The notes: generated from the sequence alone by a model not told the origin. Shown: positions 1-9,923, counted from the first letter of the stretch. The stretch is 64,000 nucleotides of DNA from Phytophthora quininea (GCA_011947345.1 JAAVTG010000554.1:1302001-1366000); one strand, 5' to 3'. Made by a program: numbers and translations.

Positions 1-801
1 TGTCGGAGCACCAGCATTAACTGCAGTAGTCTTCACGGAAACACCGTTGAACAGCACGGCATCCTGCTGAGCATTCATCGCTGGAGCACTACCGTCACTC
101 GTTTGTGTAAGGAGGCCGATGTGGAAGCTGGTCATCGTAACGAGTGGTCGCTGAAGTTCGATAGCGTGGTCAAAGACGAGTTCATCGTGGCCTGTGCTCG
201 TGTAGAACTCGAGGTTCATGTTCTTGCCGTCCGCCGTCTTTTCGAGACCGACACCAAAGTTGTATTAAGTGCTGGGGGTGAAAGTGGGCGTCCACGAGTT
301 CTCGGAGGTGCCGTTGGTTTTCAAAAACAAAACTGGCGGATCCACGGAAGCATCCACGCCAATGGAGAACAGGCCGCCCAGAAAAATGAGGTGCCATTCG
401 AGTGGATTGACAAAGTCATTGGCTTTCGTAAAACTCGCGCGGAAGAAGGTCGTGCCGTCCTCTGAACCTTCGAGGTCTTGGAACAAATCTGACTGGCGTT
501 CGTTGCGGTTGTTGTGGAAAATGGCCTCGCCGTCCACGCCGATAGAAAGCGCGCCGTCGTCGCCGTTGTACCCTTCGGGGAGGAACTGGTGTTCAACCTT
601 GACGTAGTCGGCTGGGTTGCCAATAGTGTCCCCACACTGGAGAAGCGTCGCCAGCACATACTTGGACTCGAGCGTGTCGACAGTCAAGTCGAATGCGCGG
701 CCATCCCAAGGTAGCGGTTCGTATCCAAGTGTATTGTCCGCATCCACAATGGCTGAAAAGGCAATCGCAGCAAAGATGAGTATGACGGAGGAAAGCTGCA
801 T
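1..801 (-). pseudogene. GH131-like secreted protein A, left copy (broken, cut by window edge)
   Basis: The ATG at 801 opens a signal peptide (MQLSSVILIFAAIAFSA) followed by the family motif LPWDGR and a beta-sandwich-like region resembling glycoside hydrolase family 131 (secreted beta-glucan-active enzymes). At the conserved GTWYNFG motif the Trp codon is TAA (near 273), so the frame stops; the normal continuation (YNFGVGLEKT...) follows in the same frame. The right-arm copy has the same TAA, so the nonsense change predates the duplication. The likely catalytic positions are also altered (RQSDL instead of RQSEL; FLGG where a Glu is expected). The C-terminal ~40 codons lie outside the window. 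GH131 assignment is by motif memory, not a search. Confidence 0.75.
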
Positions 802-1370
802 GGCTGCTGGAATCTGCGAGCTCTTGGCTTGTGTGGTCGAGAGCAAAACCAAGAATGACGACTTGCTGGTCGAGTTATCGTAGATAGCAACTGGTTGACC
901 ATCTTTGATCACTCGCCGCTCCAGCAAGTTTGAAGAAAGCCGTGGTGGCGTTGGCGACTCGTGTATGCCGTTAGTGAATTGATGAAGTTCTGGAAGTACA
1001 CGGACAGCAAACACTGGGTCTTTCCCGGATATGAAAGCGGTTTTAATTCTTGGGATGATGGACAGAGCTTTGAATTTCTGACGGGGCATCTCGCTCTAAA
1101 CTACATGTATTCTTCAAACACAAGAGTTTCCTGGGTCCAACGTCAACTGACAAACTCTCGAGACGCTAAGCAATTTTTGGTGGCAAGAAAAACTCCGAAG
1201 CCATCTACTATTACTGCATTAAACGGATACGACGAGAGTTTTGACATGAAGCTGCAATTTTTTCCTGCATTGACTCGTCCAAAACGAGTGTCGATATTGT
1301 GAAAGTACGCTACTATTGCCGGTATTCTGTTCCTGCTGCCGCTGCCATTGAAATTAAAGCGCTGAATTCC
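802..1370. other. Spacer between GH131-like genes A and B (left arm)
   Basis: About 570 bp between the start of A and the stop of B, both on the minus strand, so it should contain the promoter of A and the 3' UTR of B. I see no convincing coding region. It is repeated almost exactly at 25787-26355. Confidence 0.6.
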
Positions 1371-2237
1371 TCATGGAGAGCTGCTCGAGCTGCTACCATC
1401 CGTAACAACGGCGGTACCTCCCTCCGACGGAGCTGGAGTCGGAGCGCCCGCATTGATTGGCGTAGCTTCCACCGAGATACCGTTGAACGACACAACGTCC
1501 TGCTGAGCGTTCATCTTGGGCTCGCTGCCGTCGCTCGTCGAAGTGTAAGGGCCGATATAAAACTCGTTCAGCGTGAGAAGAGATCCTGGCAGTTCCGTGG
1601 CCTTGTTGAAGACGAGCTCGTCCTGGCCCGTGCTCGTGTAGAACTCGAGGTTCATGTTGTTGCCGTCCGCAGTCTTCTCGATGCCGATGCCGAAGTTGTA
1701 CCAAGTGCCCGCAACGAAAGTGGTCGACCACGCATGATCTGCAGTGCCGTTTGCGTGCAAGAAGATCAAAGGTGGGTCTACTGATGCGTCCACGCCGATC
1801 GAGCACAAACCTCCGACTGAAATCAGTTGCCACTTGTATCGGTTGAGGAAATCGTCTCCTTTCTTCAGACTCGCGCGGTAGAAGGTCGTTCCATCGGCCG
1901 AGCCTTCGATTAGCTGTAGTAGTTCGGACTGCCGAGCGTCGGTGTTGTCATTGAAGATGGAGTTGCCGTCCACACCGAGGGCGATTGCGCCGTCGTCGTC
2001 GTTGTATCCCTCGGGGCGGAATTGGCGCTGGATGGTGAGATAGTCGGCGATTTTGCGGTTCCCAGTGCTGCGCTGGGTGAGCAGCGAAGTCACGTACTTG
2101 GACTCGAGTGTCTCCATCGTCAAGTTATACGCGCGGCCGTCCCAGGGCACCGGCACATACCCCAGCGAGTTGGCGGCGTTCACGAAGGATGTAGTAGCGA
2201 CAGCAGCCAGGCCGAGGATGACGGAGGAAATGTGCAT
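1371..2237 (-). CDS. GH131-like secreted protein B, left copy
   Basis: Intact 288-residue frame. The start is the ATG at 2237 because it begins a clear signal peptide (MHISSVILGLAAVATTSFVNA). The mature part has the family marks PWDGR, a DGNSIFND box, RQSELLQ, GTTFYRAS, GTWYNFGIG and LEFYTS. The C-terminus is a Ser/Pro-rich tail ending in a run of Ser. The overall pattern resembles GH131_N, which would make it an extracellular beta-glucanase, but the second acidic position expected in GH131 is replaced (SVGG), so activity is doubtful. It is identical in sequence to the right-arm copy at 24920-25786. Confidence 0.8.
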   Translation of the reverse strand: MHISSVILGLAAVATTSFVNAANSLGYVPVPWDGRAYNLTMETLESKYVTSLLTQRSTGNRKIADYLTIQRQFRPEGYNDDDGAIALGVDGNSIFNDNTDARQSELLQLIEGSADGTTFYRASLKKGDDFLNRYKWQLISVGGLCSIGVDASVDPPLIFLHANGTADHAWSTTFVAGTWYNFGIGIEKTADGNNMNLEFYTSTGQDELVFNKATELPGSLLTLNEFYIGPYTSTSDGSEPKMNAQQDVVSFNGISVEATPINAGAPTPAPSEGGTAVVTDGSSSSSSP

Positions 2238-2582
2238 ATTGACTGGATGCTTTGGGTTCTTTCTTGCCTTGCGCGTTCTCGAGAGTGAGATGAAGAATGG
2301 CGAGACGTCGAGTATACCAGTACAACGTCGACAAACCAGTTGGTAGAGCAGAAGAAAAGCTATCGGATCTGTTGGTCCTGACACATCAACTGTCACATGA
2401 GCGCGATCTTGGTGCCGACGCCCGCAAGAATTGTGAACAGGAAGCATGATGTGAACTCAAGGACCGCACCCAGGCAGATGGGATACGTGCGATCTGGTGC
2501 AAACGCGATCTCTACGGTTGACGTCGCTCTGAGCAAACGCTTCCGCAAGTTGCAGGGACACAACAGAACTCGACGAAGGGCT
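2238..2582. other. Upstream region of gene B (left arm)
   Basis: About 345 bp between the start of B and the edge of the Harbinger-type element. It should hold the promoter of B. An in-frame extension of B runs through part of it but lacks features of a real protein. No other gene seen. Confidence 0.5.
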
Positions 2583-3333
2583 CATAGTAATGGGGGTGCA
2601 TACTGCAGCGCCAAATTCCAGCGGAACGGCCGATCCGCTGGCGCAATTTGAGCGGGAAAATGGCCATATTCCGGCGGATTCAATCCTCCCGAATTCCGGC
2701 AGATAGCGGATTGATCCAGCGGACTGAGCGCGAGCTGCCTTTTTGAACACATAATTTCCAACGCGAACATTTTGTTTCATGAACGAATGCTATTAGACAA
2801 CAACCTCGCCATCTCTACCAGCTACGAATACTACAAGATAGCTTCGCCACATATCGGATGCTATCTTATGGCGAACCTGTTTCATTGATGCGTCGTTCAT
2901 TTCGTCAGTTCCAGTAGCTCTTTGTGCGGCCTCCGTGTTGTCTTCTTCCCTCCCACGGCTGTTCTGAAGCTCCTTGTCCGCAAATCCATCTTTATGACAA
3001 CGAATGAAATTGTGGATCGCAAACGTGGCTTGCACGAGGCCCACCTGCGCGCCCAGCTCGAAGTTGGGCATCGATTGGAGGATCGGGAATTTCTTTTGAT
3101 GGAGCCGTAGGTTCTTTCAATGACGTTGCGTAACGATGAGTGCCGCAGATTAAAAAGCTCTTCCTTCGTCTGTGGTTTTGACTTCCCTCGCCAAATTCCT
3201 TTAGGTGGTACGTGACGCCTCTGTATGGCGTCAACGTGTGCTTGGTTAAGGCATAACCAGCGTCTCCTAGGTAATATTTTCCTGTAGCAAACAGTGAACA
3301 TTCAATTAGCATAGCATCTCCGAAATCAGTAGC
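2583..3333 (-). mobile_element. PIF/Harbinger-type element, left arm, 3' part
   Basis: The terminal sequence at 2583-2770 (GC-rich, with repeated gaattcc/gcggat words) is the reverse complement of 24388-24575 and resembles 22918-23027 in inverted orientation, as expected for long terminal inverted repeats. Inside lies the C-terminal half of the transposase. The element is interrupted at 3333 by the Gypsy retrotransposon and resumes at 10114. A TTA/TAA target site of Harbinger type borders the terminus near 2583. Confidence 0.75.
2793..3312 (-). pseudogene. Harbinger transposase, C-terminal half (left copy)
   Basis: Reading from 3312 downward, the protein contains GKYYLGDAGYALTKHTLTPYRG, then NVIERTYGSIK, then VQATFAIHNFIRCHK. 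These are the second DDE region and C-terminus of the PIF/Harbinger (DDE_Tnp_4, HARBI1-like) transposase. Two one-base frame breaks separate the three blocks. A splice acceptor (ctacag) sits just before GKYYL; its donor lies at the far side of the retrotransposon (near 10129), giving PEG-KYYLGDAGY when joined. Compared with the right copy it differs at about six residues in the first 62 of the last block and none in the final 30. Confidence 0.8.
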
Positions 3334-3510
3334 TTTTTCAGTTTCGGAGATCTGTGGGGAGGGCGGCCAAATACAAGAGTGCCGTCCCCCAGCAGTTCAG
3401 GCGGATGGAGGCCACGTGGCCTCCACAGCTGCCCTACGTCTGCTGTTATATTAAAAATACTATACTATACAATTCCTAGACATTTAAATCCTTTCCTCTG
3501 ATTGGATACA
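3334..3510 (-). repeat. 3' LTR of the Gypsy element
   Basis: 177 bp, identical to 9937-10113. In element orientation it starts TGTATCC and ends CTGAAAAA, so the canonical TG start is present but the CA end is not. It contains an A/T-rich stretch (tactatactata), a possible core promoter. Confidence 0.93.
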
Positions 3511-3522
3511 CTCACCCCTCCA
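3511..3522 (-). other. Polypurine tract next to the 3' LTR
   Basis: In element orientation the bases directly before the 3' LTR read GGAGGGGTGAG, a purine-rich run at the place where plus-strand synthesis is primed in LTR retrotransposons. Confidence 0.6.
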
Positions 3523-3539
3523 CAGAAATCACTCTCACT

Positions 3540-3745
3540 TCGGAATCTTCGCTGGACTGCCGCCGCCCGACCGCTGTCGCTTGGGCTGCCGCCGCTGCTG
3601 TTACTGGGCCGCCGCTGCCGTTACTGGGCCGCTGCCGTTACTGGGCCGCTGCTGTTGTTGGGCCGCTGCTGTTGGACCGCCGCCGCTTGTTGGGCCGCTG
3701 CCGCTGTTGGGCCGCCGCTGCTGTTGGCTGGGCTGTGGAGCGTGG
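3540..3745 (+). repeat. Degenerate GC-rich minisatellite inside the Gypsy element
   Basis: Imperfect tandem copies of a unit like gttactgggccgctgcc, about 15-18 bp long, with CCG/CTG expansions. Read on the plus strand it would encode low-complexity Trp/Ala/Leu/Gly-rich peptide, so the apparent N-terminus of the antisense frame here is probably not a folded domain. Confidence 0.7.
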
Positions 3746-4292
3746 AATTCGTCGGCGCTTGGCTGTCCTCAGTGCTTCGGTACCGTGGCCGGATCCTGGT
3801 GTTGGATGGAGACCGCCGCTTCTGCAGCTCGGTCGTCGGCCACGGCCCCTGTGGTTGTCGGCTTGACTGGTGACGTTGAGCCGCTCGTTGTGCAGGCTGT
3901 AGAAGCCCTGCTGATCTCTGTGGAGTCGTCCGTTGATGGCTCCTGTGAGGACGGACGTGTCGTCCCACCTTCTCCACCGCCTGCGGTGCCTTCCCTCCCG
4001 TTAACTGATGATAATAGACCAAGTGTCGATGACGATCTATGCGGCTTGGCAGATGAGCTTAACGCTGCGGATGACGATGGTCCCGACAGAAGCCGCCCGC
4101 TTCAGAGACTTCGTCGCCGTGCAGATATTCCGCGCGTCTGTCACCCAAAGCCATTGCCTCCCCGCCAGAGCGGCATCCCACTTCCAATTGGAAGAACCAC
4201 TACGACTTGACGGCTCCCATTGACCCCAACAAACGTTTCGACTTAGTGCGTTTGTTGGATAGCGATGGTGATCCCCACACCGGTCATATCTC

Positions 4293-5009
4293 GTGCAGTG
4301 GAGAGGCCGTCCTCTTGAATTGAGCTACGTGTGGATGGAGAATCTGGTAGATTATCCTGAGATGATGCGTCAAGTTGATGAATGGAAGGCTTCCGGTTCC
4401 AGGCTACCGTTCACGAAGTACCGGAAAGCGAACTTCGCTGGTGCCTACGCCTCTGATTCTGGCCTGTGCTTTCTGGAGGCATTTCAAATGGCGTGTACCT
4501 ACCTGGGCCGCCGCGACCTGGTCACGCTGAAAATGTGGGACGCGTTTGAGGACGCGTATCCTCGGAACATGGAATACGGTGTCCTTCGCCGAGATGCTGC
4601 TGCCTTCTACGAGTATCTCCGTTCTCTCCAGATCGAGTTGAATTACGAGAAGCTTTGTCGCAAGGTGGTGAAGAATTCTTACCACAATGTCGAACGCTTT
4701 GCTGTTTTCGTTTATGGGCTGGATCCGGGAGTTTACCTCACGTGTGCTGGTGATGGAGACCTCGAGCACTGCTTTGTTATCGTCGTTCACTCACCCCAGT
4801 TTGTTCAAGTCCTGGACGGGTATGATGAGAAGTCCGAACCGCCGTACAAAATTCAAACGCTTGAGAACCAGCTCTGGATTCAATACGTTCGCTTTATGAA
4901 CTTTGTGGAGATCGTCCCGGAATTCCAAGGAGGAGTGGGAAACGCAAGAAGCGCAGCGAAAAGAAGTCGTCAAGCGCCTGAAGATGTTGCAGTAACTGCG
5001 GACGTCTAG
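4293..5009 (+). CDS. Antisense accessory ORF of the Gypsy element, possible papain-like fold
   Basis: A 238-codon frame antisense to the element, ending 18 bp from the pol stop (5028). Composition is that of a real protein. It starts with a chromodomain-like end (WMENLVDYPEMMRQVDEW), preceded upstream (4185-4300, one frame away) by RFDLVRLLDSDGD, like the start of a chromodomain. Then come SGLCFLEAF, EHCFVIVVH and VLDGYD, in an order that could be the Cys-His-Asp triad of a papain-like peptidase. The plus strand stays largely open from about 3581, with frame changes. I cannot name the family. It may be an antisense gene of the element or a captured host gene; the peptidase reading is inference. 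Confidence 0.5.
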   Translation: MQWRGRPLELSYVWMENLVDYPEMMRQVDEWKASGSRLPFTKYRKANFAGAYASDSGLCFLEAFQMACTYLGRRDLVTLKMWDAFEDAYPRNMEYGVLRRDAAAFYEYLRSLQIELNYEKLCRKVVKNSYHNVERFAVFVYGLDPGVYLTCAGDGDLEHCFVIVVHSPQFVQVLDGYDEKSEPPYKIQTLENQLWIQYVRFMNFVEIVPEFQGGVGNARSAAKRSRQAPEDVAVTADV

Positions 5010-5027
5010 GAGATACGCTTTCCCCTT

Positions 5028-6310
5028 TCAATTTCTTTTTCGTCTTCTTCGTTTGGTTTTCCGTTGGTTTTCAAATTCCGCGATCAAGTTTGGAATTTGT
5101 GATAAGTTCTCGACTGGTTCCCAAGTCGGGTCTTCTTCACCCACCCACTCCACCAGAAACTGCACGCGCCGTTTTCGTGTTCGTTTCCCGAGGAGTCGAT
5201 TCACGAGTTGGCCGATACTTCCGTCGGCCATTACCACATCATGGGGGCGGGAACTTCGTGTCGGCGTGATGTAAGGTTTTAACGACCCCGTGTTAAAAAC
5301 TGGATGGAGCTTGTTTCCTGACTGGATATTCAGCTCATATGCGTGGTTGTGGATGCGTCGGACAACACTGTATGGTCCAATCCACTTCGGCCCCAATTTC
5401 GACGAATTTGGCAACCCTGTGTGTTTTGGGTCCAAATGCTGCGTGCTAAGGTACACACGATCGCCGACTTGGAATTCTTGCTCTTGACGATTGTGGTTGT
5501 ACACATCTTTCATCCGCTCTTGTGCCTGCGCTAGAGCTTCACGACATCGCAACAGTATTGCAGCTTGTTTCTCTTGGAATTCGGCTCCACGTTTGCTGAT
5601 GACCACTCCCTTTAGTTGCTCCGTGGTCAATTGCAGAGGGTTCAAAGGAACGTATCCCAGGTCTGCCTCGAAGGGAGTAGTCTTCGTGCTCGAATTCACG
5701 GTCGAGTTAACTGCAAACTCTGCGTTGGCGAGGTGGAGATCCCAGTCGTCCTGCTGTGGCCCCACAAAACTACGAAGATATTCTTCCAGCGTCCGATTCA
5801 TTCGTTCCGTCTGACCGTCGCCTTGAGCACGATGGGCTACCGTCATGTTCAGCGTCGTACCGATGGACTTGAAAACGTACTGCCAAAAGGCAGACACGAA
5901 TTTGCGATCTCGATCGGACACGATGCTTGTCGGCATTCCGTGATGTCGCCAGATGTGGTCGATGAACAGACGAGCTACCCTTCTGCTGTTACCGTTTTCG
6001 TAGTCGGCACGAAGTGACATCTCTTGGTCAATCGGTCGACAACTACCCAGATCGAGTCTACTTTGCCCTTCGTGGGTGGTAGATCCGTGATGAAGTCCAT
6101 GGAAATGGATCGCCATCTTTCATCTGGTATACGAAGTGGTTCTAGAAGTCCTGGCGGTTTCGTCAACCGTGGCTTGTTCCGACGACATGGTTCACAGTCT
6201 GCAATGTACTTTTGAATCGACTTGAACATCTTGGACCAGTACCAATTTCGCGCTAGCGATAAGTACGTGCGCTCTGCACCGGGGTGGCCCCGTAGTTGGA
6301 CTCGTGACAT
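5028..6310 (-). CDS. Gypsy integrase with C-terminal chromodomain
   Basis: The zinc-binding HHCC region (HPGAERTYLSLARNWYW ... CEPCRRNK) is at 6140-6310. The DDE core follows: first Asp in SISMDFITDLPP, second in SIVSDRDRKF, Glu in DGQTERMNRTLEE. A GPYSVVRRI/YELNIQ module comes next, and the protein ends with a chromodomain (VQFLVEWVGEEDPTWEPVENL) and a basic tail. One-base frame breaks occur near 6295 (ggggcc) and 6005 (gaagggtagc); each is repaired by adding one G to the run. The chromodomain places the element among chromovirus-type Gypsy elements. Confidence 0.92.
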
Positions 6311-8193
6311 TCGCCGATGATACGTAGACGAAGCTTCAGCGAGTTGGGAACTACGAGCCGAGGAACATCATCCACTGGGGATTGGTACCATAACAGATCC
6401 TGAACCTCCGTGTAGTTCCTGTACTTCTTTCGCTGTTGCTTGGATTTCCGATGGTTCTCCATTTGCGCACGATCCCTGATGGCTGCCAAGATTGCACGTG
6501 TCTCGCGGTCCTTTGAGTATGCTGCTTTGATGTCCTTAACCAAATCGCAGTCCGTCGCCACCTCCGTTTTCTCTAGCTGGAACGACGAGTTGTTGAAGCT
6601 TGTGACACTTAGATCATGGAAGAACTTCGTCTCCGGTTGCAAGTCTGGTCGTCTGCTCAAGGCGTCAGCGATCCCATTCTTCGCGCCCGGAAGATGTGAG
6701 AATATCGGTTGATACTCGGCGAGGATGTCGTACCAGCGTGCAAGACGTCGATTTGCCATCGTTTGCGTAAAGAGCCCCTCGAGACTCTTGTGGTCTGTTT
6801 CCACTATTGGTGGTTTGTCCAAGCAATATATCCGGAAAGCGGCAAGTGCGTGTACAATGGCCAAAAGTTCTTGCTGCTGTGTTGGATAATTCAATTCGGC
6901 TGACTTCATCTTCCGGCTGGTATAAGCGAGTGGTCGCTCCACGCCGTCAACAACTTGGAAGAGAACGCCCCCAACCGCAAACTTGCTTGCGTCCGTACGC
7001 AAGTGCATGGGCTGTGTGAAATCAGGCAAATGCAGCACTGGCGGGTTGCACAACCGCCGTTTCAGCTCTTTGAAGTTCTTCAGCTGCTCGTCGCTGAAGT
7101 GGATCTTTGCGTTACGCTTGTTCGTTTTCTTTAATAGCGCGAACATGATTGCTGTTAGCGAAGCGTACTCTGGACAAAATCGTTGGACGTAACCTGTCAA
7201 GCCTAGAAAGCTGTGAAGCTCCTCTTGGGTTCGTGGTACGGGCCAGTCCCTTATGGTCTGTACCTTATCGGGATCCATGCGTACGCCATTTCGTCCGACG
7301 AAATCTCCAAGACAAGGAATCTCGTCTGCGCAGAAGACACACTTGGAGAGCTTGACGTACAGCTTGTTGTCGCGTAAGATGTTTAACGTCTTTCGAATTG
7401 CTTCCAAGTGCTCTTCAATCTGCGGTGACTTCGTGAAGATATAAATGTCGTCGTAGAACGACTTCGTGTTCTCCATCCCACGAAACATCTTTGAAGTCAA
7501 GCGATGCATTGTTGCCGGCGCGTTACAGACTCCCATGGGCAGCACAAGATACTCCCAGAGTCCGTTTGGTGCTTGAAATGCCGTGAACTTGATGTCCTCT
7601 TCTCGCATGCGAACTTGGTAATACGCTGACATCAAATCCATCGTCGAAAACCAGTATGCTCCCGCCATTGCGTCCAGGATGTCTTCTTTCCTTGTCATTG
7701 GGATACTTTGGCGGATCGTGTTGGAATTCAAGTACCGATAGTCATGGACAATCCGCCATCCGACAGGCTTCCGGACACAGAACGTTGGCGCAGCATGTGG
7801 GCTGATACTTGGTCTGATGAGTTTCTTCTTCACCATATCTTCAAACCAGAGCACTATCTCGCGTTGTTGCTCAGGTGATTGTCGCCACTGTTGTCGATAC
7901 ATAGCGAGATTTGGGTCTTTCACGTCGATCCGGCGCTCGATCTCTCGCTTCTCTGGAAGACCCTCAGGAAGTTCGGGACGGAACACCGTGTCCTTATACT
8001 CCGTCAACAGGTCAAAAGCTGGATTCGACCGGAAACTCTCCCAATCTGTTTCCAGGTAGCGTTGCGCTTTCGCTGTTCCGACATTGTCGGGTTGGTCACG
8101 CCGTTGCAGTGAGCGTGCGACGTTCTTTATCGTATCATTCGTCAGAACCAACATGAAGTCAGGTTCTTCTGGAGTCTTCGTCTTGATCCTCAA
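6253..8193 (-). CDS. Gypsy reverse transcriptase and RNase H
   Basis: Intact 646-codon block. RT motifs are visible: VGWRIVHDYRYLN, STMDLMSAYYQVRM, LPMGVCNAPATMHR and the catalytic FYDDIYIF, with the thumb/connection after. RNase H has the usual LRTDASKFAVGGVLFQ, the ELLAIVHAL helix and ETDHKSLEGL. It is followed by the linker into integrase (ECHES). It joins the protease frame at 8190-8193 through one missing base in a run of A (8206-8211). In the intact parent, gag-pol was probably one continuous polyprotein. Confidence 0.95.
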   Translation of the reverse strand: MRIKTKTPEEPDFMLVLTNDTIKNVARSLQRRDQPDNVGTAKAQRYLETDWESFRSNPAFDLLTEYKDTVFRPELPEGLPEKREIERRIDVKDPNLAMYRQQWRQSPEQQREIVLWFEDMVKKKLIRPSISPHAAPTFCVRKPVGWRIVHDYRYLNSNTIRQSIPMTRKEDILDAMAGAYWFSTMDLMSAYYQVRMREEDIKFTAFQAPNGLWEYLVLPMGVCNAPATMHRLTSKMFRGMENTKSFYDDIYIFTKSPQIEEHLEAIRKTLNILRDNKLYVKLSKCVFCADEIPCLGDFVGRNGVRMDPDKVQTIRDWPVPRTQEELHSFLGLTGYVQRFCPEYASLTAIMFALLKKTNKRNAKIHFSDEQLKNFKELKRRLCNPPVLHLPDFTQPMHLRTDASKFAVGGVLFQVVDGVERPLAYTSRKMKSAELNYPTQQQELLAIVHALAAFRIYCLDKPPIVETDHKSLEGLFTQTMANRRLARWYDILAEYQPIFSHLPGAKNGIADALSRRPDLQPETKFFHDLSVTSFNNSSFQLEKTEVATDCDLVKDIKAAYSKDRETRAILAAIRDRAQMENHRKSKQQRKKYRNYTEVQDLLWYQSPVDDVPRLVVPNSLKLRLRIIGECHESNYGATPVQSARTYR

Positions 8194-9082
8194 GAACTTC
8201 CGAAGTTTTTTCGCGTGATGAATTTGGTCTGCACACCGTTATCATCGACAACACCCATCATGAACATCTTGTCTACGACGGTGTCTTTTCCCCGGACGTT
8301 GCTGCTTTCCGCACGCACTACGTCCTTATCCGAAGACGACTTCGTGCTGTCTTCTCGTGTCGGACCTCCGCCGACTGAAGCTTCTTGTTGTTGTTCGCAA
8401 ACAACACTTGGGGCGCTACTCAACGCAGCTTCGCGAACAAGATTGTCAGGTGACTTCACATCCGTTTCCAGCGCGGCGCCTCGACAGGAATCGGGTCTTT
8501 TCGCCGATAGACCTTTCGCCCCGACAGATCTCCGAAGCCCGGAGGCATTCACCGGTCCGCCTTCCTCGATCGGTACACTGACCTCGATTGCTCGCTTGAC
8601 TCGCTGAGTCTCTATTGTTGTTCCTTCGATCCTGCGACTTCTCCAGTTGATCTTCGGCTGCGTGTCCTCGAAGAACGGAATCCCAAGGATGCAGTCGAAT
8701 TCGTCCGGGATATCATAGACAACCGCGACGCACCTGTACGCCTTGTCCGATCCCGCTGCCATGATATGCAGCAGCAACACTTCCAGTGCTGCCTCGACGA
8801 TTTGATTATCTCCAAGTTTGACACGAATATTCTTGTCATCGAACTTGGTGGTCTGGAGCTGGTGCTCGTTGACCCATTTTCGCGACACATAGATTGTGGT
8901 GGCACCGCTATCTAGCAACATGCTTCGTGTCTTGATGCACGTGTTGTTCACGGTGATTTCTCCCGACACAGTGAACAGTGGGCGCGACTTGTATACCAGA
9001 GGGTTTTCGCACAGAAGGTTGAGGCTGATATTCTCCAGCTTAACGGTTCCGGCTACTTTCTCGACCACGCCAGGACCATCGC
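8190..9082 (-). CDS. Gypsy aspartic protease region
   Basis: The retropepsin active site is SMLLDSGATTIYVS, followed by hydrophobic strands and the second conserved turn CILGIPFFEDTQPKINW, typical of Ty3/Gypsy proteases. About 90 residues of low-complexity acidic/Ser linker follow before RT. The frame is one base off both the gag zinc knuckle upstream and RT downstream. Confidence 0.9.
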
Positions 9083-9899
9083 TCACTGACGTGGTTTGTC
9101 GTTTCCCTGTTTGGCTTGTTCCTTCTTCCAAGCGAAGCAATCAGCCTTAATATGGCCGGGTTTCTTGCAGAAGAAGCACGTGCGGCTCTCGCCATCTTTA
9201 GACTTCGAACTCGCTTTGAAACGGCCTTTGCCACGGAGGGTTTGCTCTTTGAGCGTTTCCCTGGAGCTGAGCTGCGGTTGCTTGGAGTTTTCGTCTTGTC
9301 TTGGTGAACTTGACGGTCACGTGCTTCTTCTACGAAGTGGGTGACCTCGTACTTGACCGCGAGAACCATGGCGCCACTCAGCGTTTCAGGATTCTCAAGT
9401 TTGACGTAGCTGCGCGTTCGGGGCTTCAGCCCGTTTGCATAACACAGTACTTGATCAAGAACGCTCATTCCTTCGACACGGAAGATGAGAGCAGAGTACT
9501 CGCCGTTGTACGTCTCGATGTCCGCCGTTTGCTTGAGATGTGGAGTTTCTCTCGCAGCACCGACTGGTAGTTCGACGCCTCGAAGTGTTGGAGCACATGC
9601 TCACGGAAAATCCCCCACGTGTGCTCCCCACTCGGTGTCGTCGACGACCAGTGGAGAAACCAGCCGGACGCCGGCTTCTCCATCGCTGATCCTGCGATGC
9701 CTGGCAGGCAGGCGCTCTCGTTTTCAATTGCGATGCCGTTGATCCGGCACGCGTTCTCCACTTGGAACAGCCACTCCCTCACGTCTTCCCCTCGCTTCCC
9801 CGTGAACTTGGGCAATTGGCTTGGAACTCTTGAGCGGTCCGCCATCGCCTGGTTGAGTCGATCGATCTCAGCACGAAGCTGGGCATTCGTGGGAGGCAT
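9083..9899 (-). CDS. Gypsy Gag (capsid and CCHC zinc knuckle)
   Basis: Start chosen at the ATG at 9899 (MPPTNAQLRAEIDRL). The capsid-like region includes PKFTGKRGEDVREWLFQVE, the W..F and EHVLQHFE motifs, then ADIETYNGEYSALIF and MSVLDQVLCYANGLKP in a second frame. The nucleocapsid knuckle CFFCKKPGHIKADC (CX2CX4HX4C) is in a third frame and ends at a TGA at 9083-9085. Both internal frame changes have the sign of one missing base. Function: packages element RNA into cytoplasmic particles. Confidence 0.85.
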
Positions 9900-9923
9900 G
9901 GGCGTCAAAGGGGCTGGGACCAA

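Larger units (their letters stand above)
1..3333. repeat. Left arm of a large inverted duplication
   Basis: This segment is the reverse complement of 23825-27156 (coordinates sum to 27157, or 27158 beyond one indel near 3175). It holds GH131-like genes A and B and the 3' half of a Harbinger transposase. The gene part is almost identical between arms: the translated B regions differ at one residue upstream of the likely start. The last ~450 bp, inside the transposase, differs visibly more. The arm runs off the left edge of the window, so its full length is unknown. Confidence 0.93.

Noticed and set aside
240..300. The TAA in gene A as part of an intron.
   Set aside because: Family members read straight through this motif without an intron, and no GT-AG pair brackets the codon in phase. 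A nonsense change fits better.
8205..9107. Two exact -1 frameshift heptamers at the gag/protease (GGGAAAC, 9101-9107) and protease/RT (AAAAAAC, 8205-8211) junctions, as in some retroviruses.
   Set aside because: Each junction is equally repaired by adding one base to the run, and the same kind of break occurs at 6295 and 6005 in the same element and in several host genes. A single gag-pol frame with missing bases is simpler. Accurate reads at these two runs would decide.
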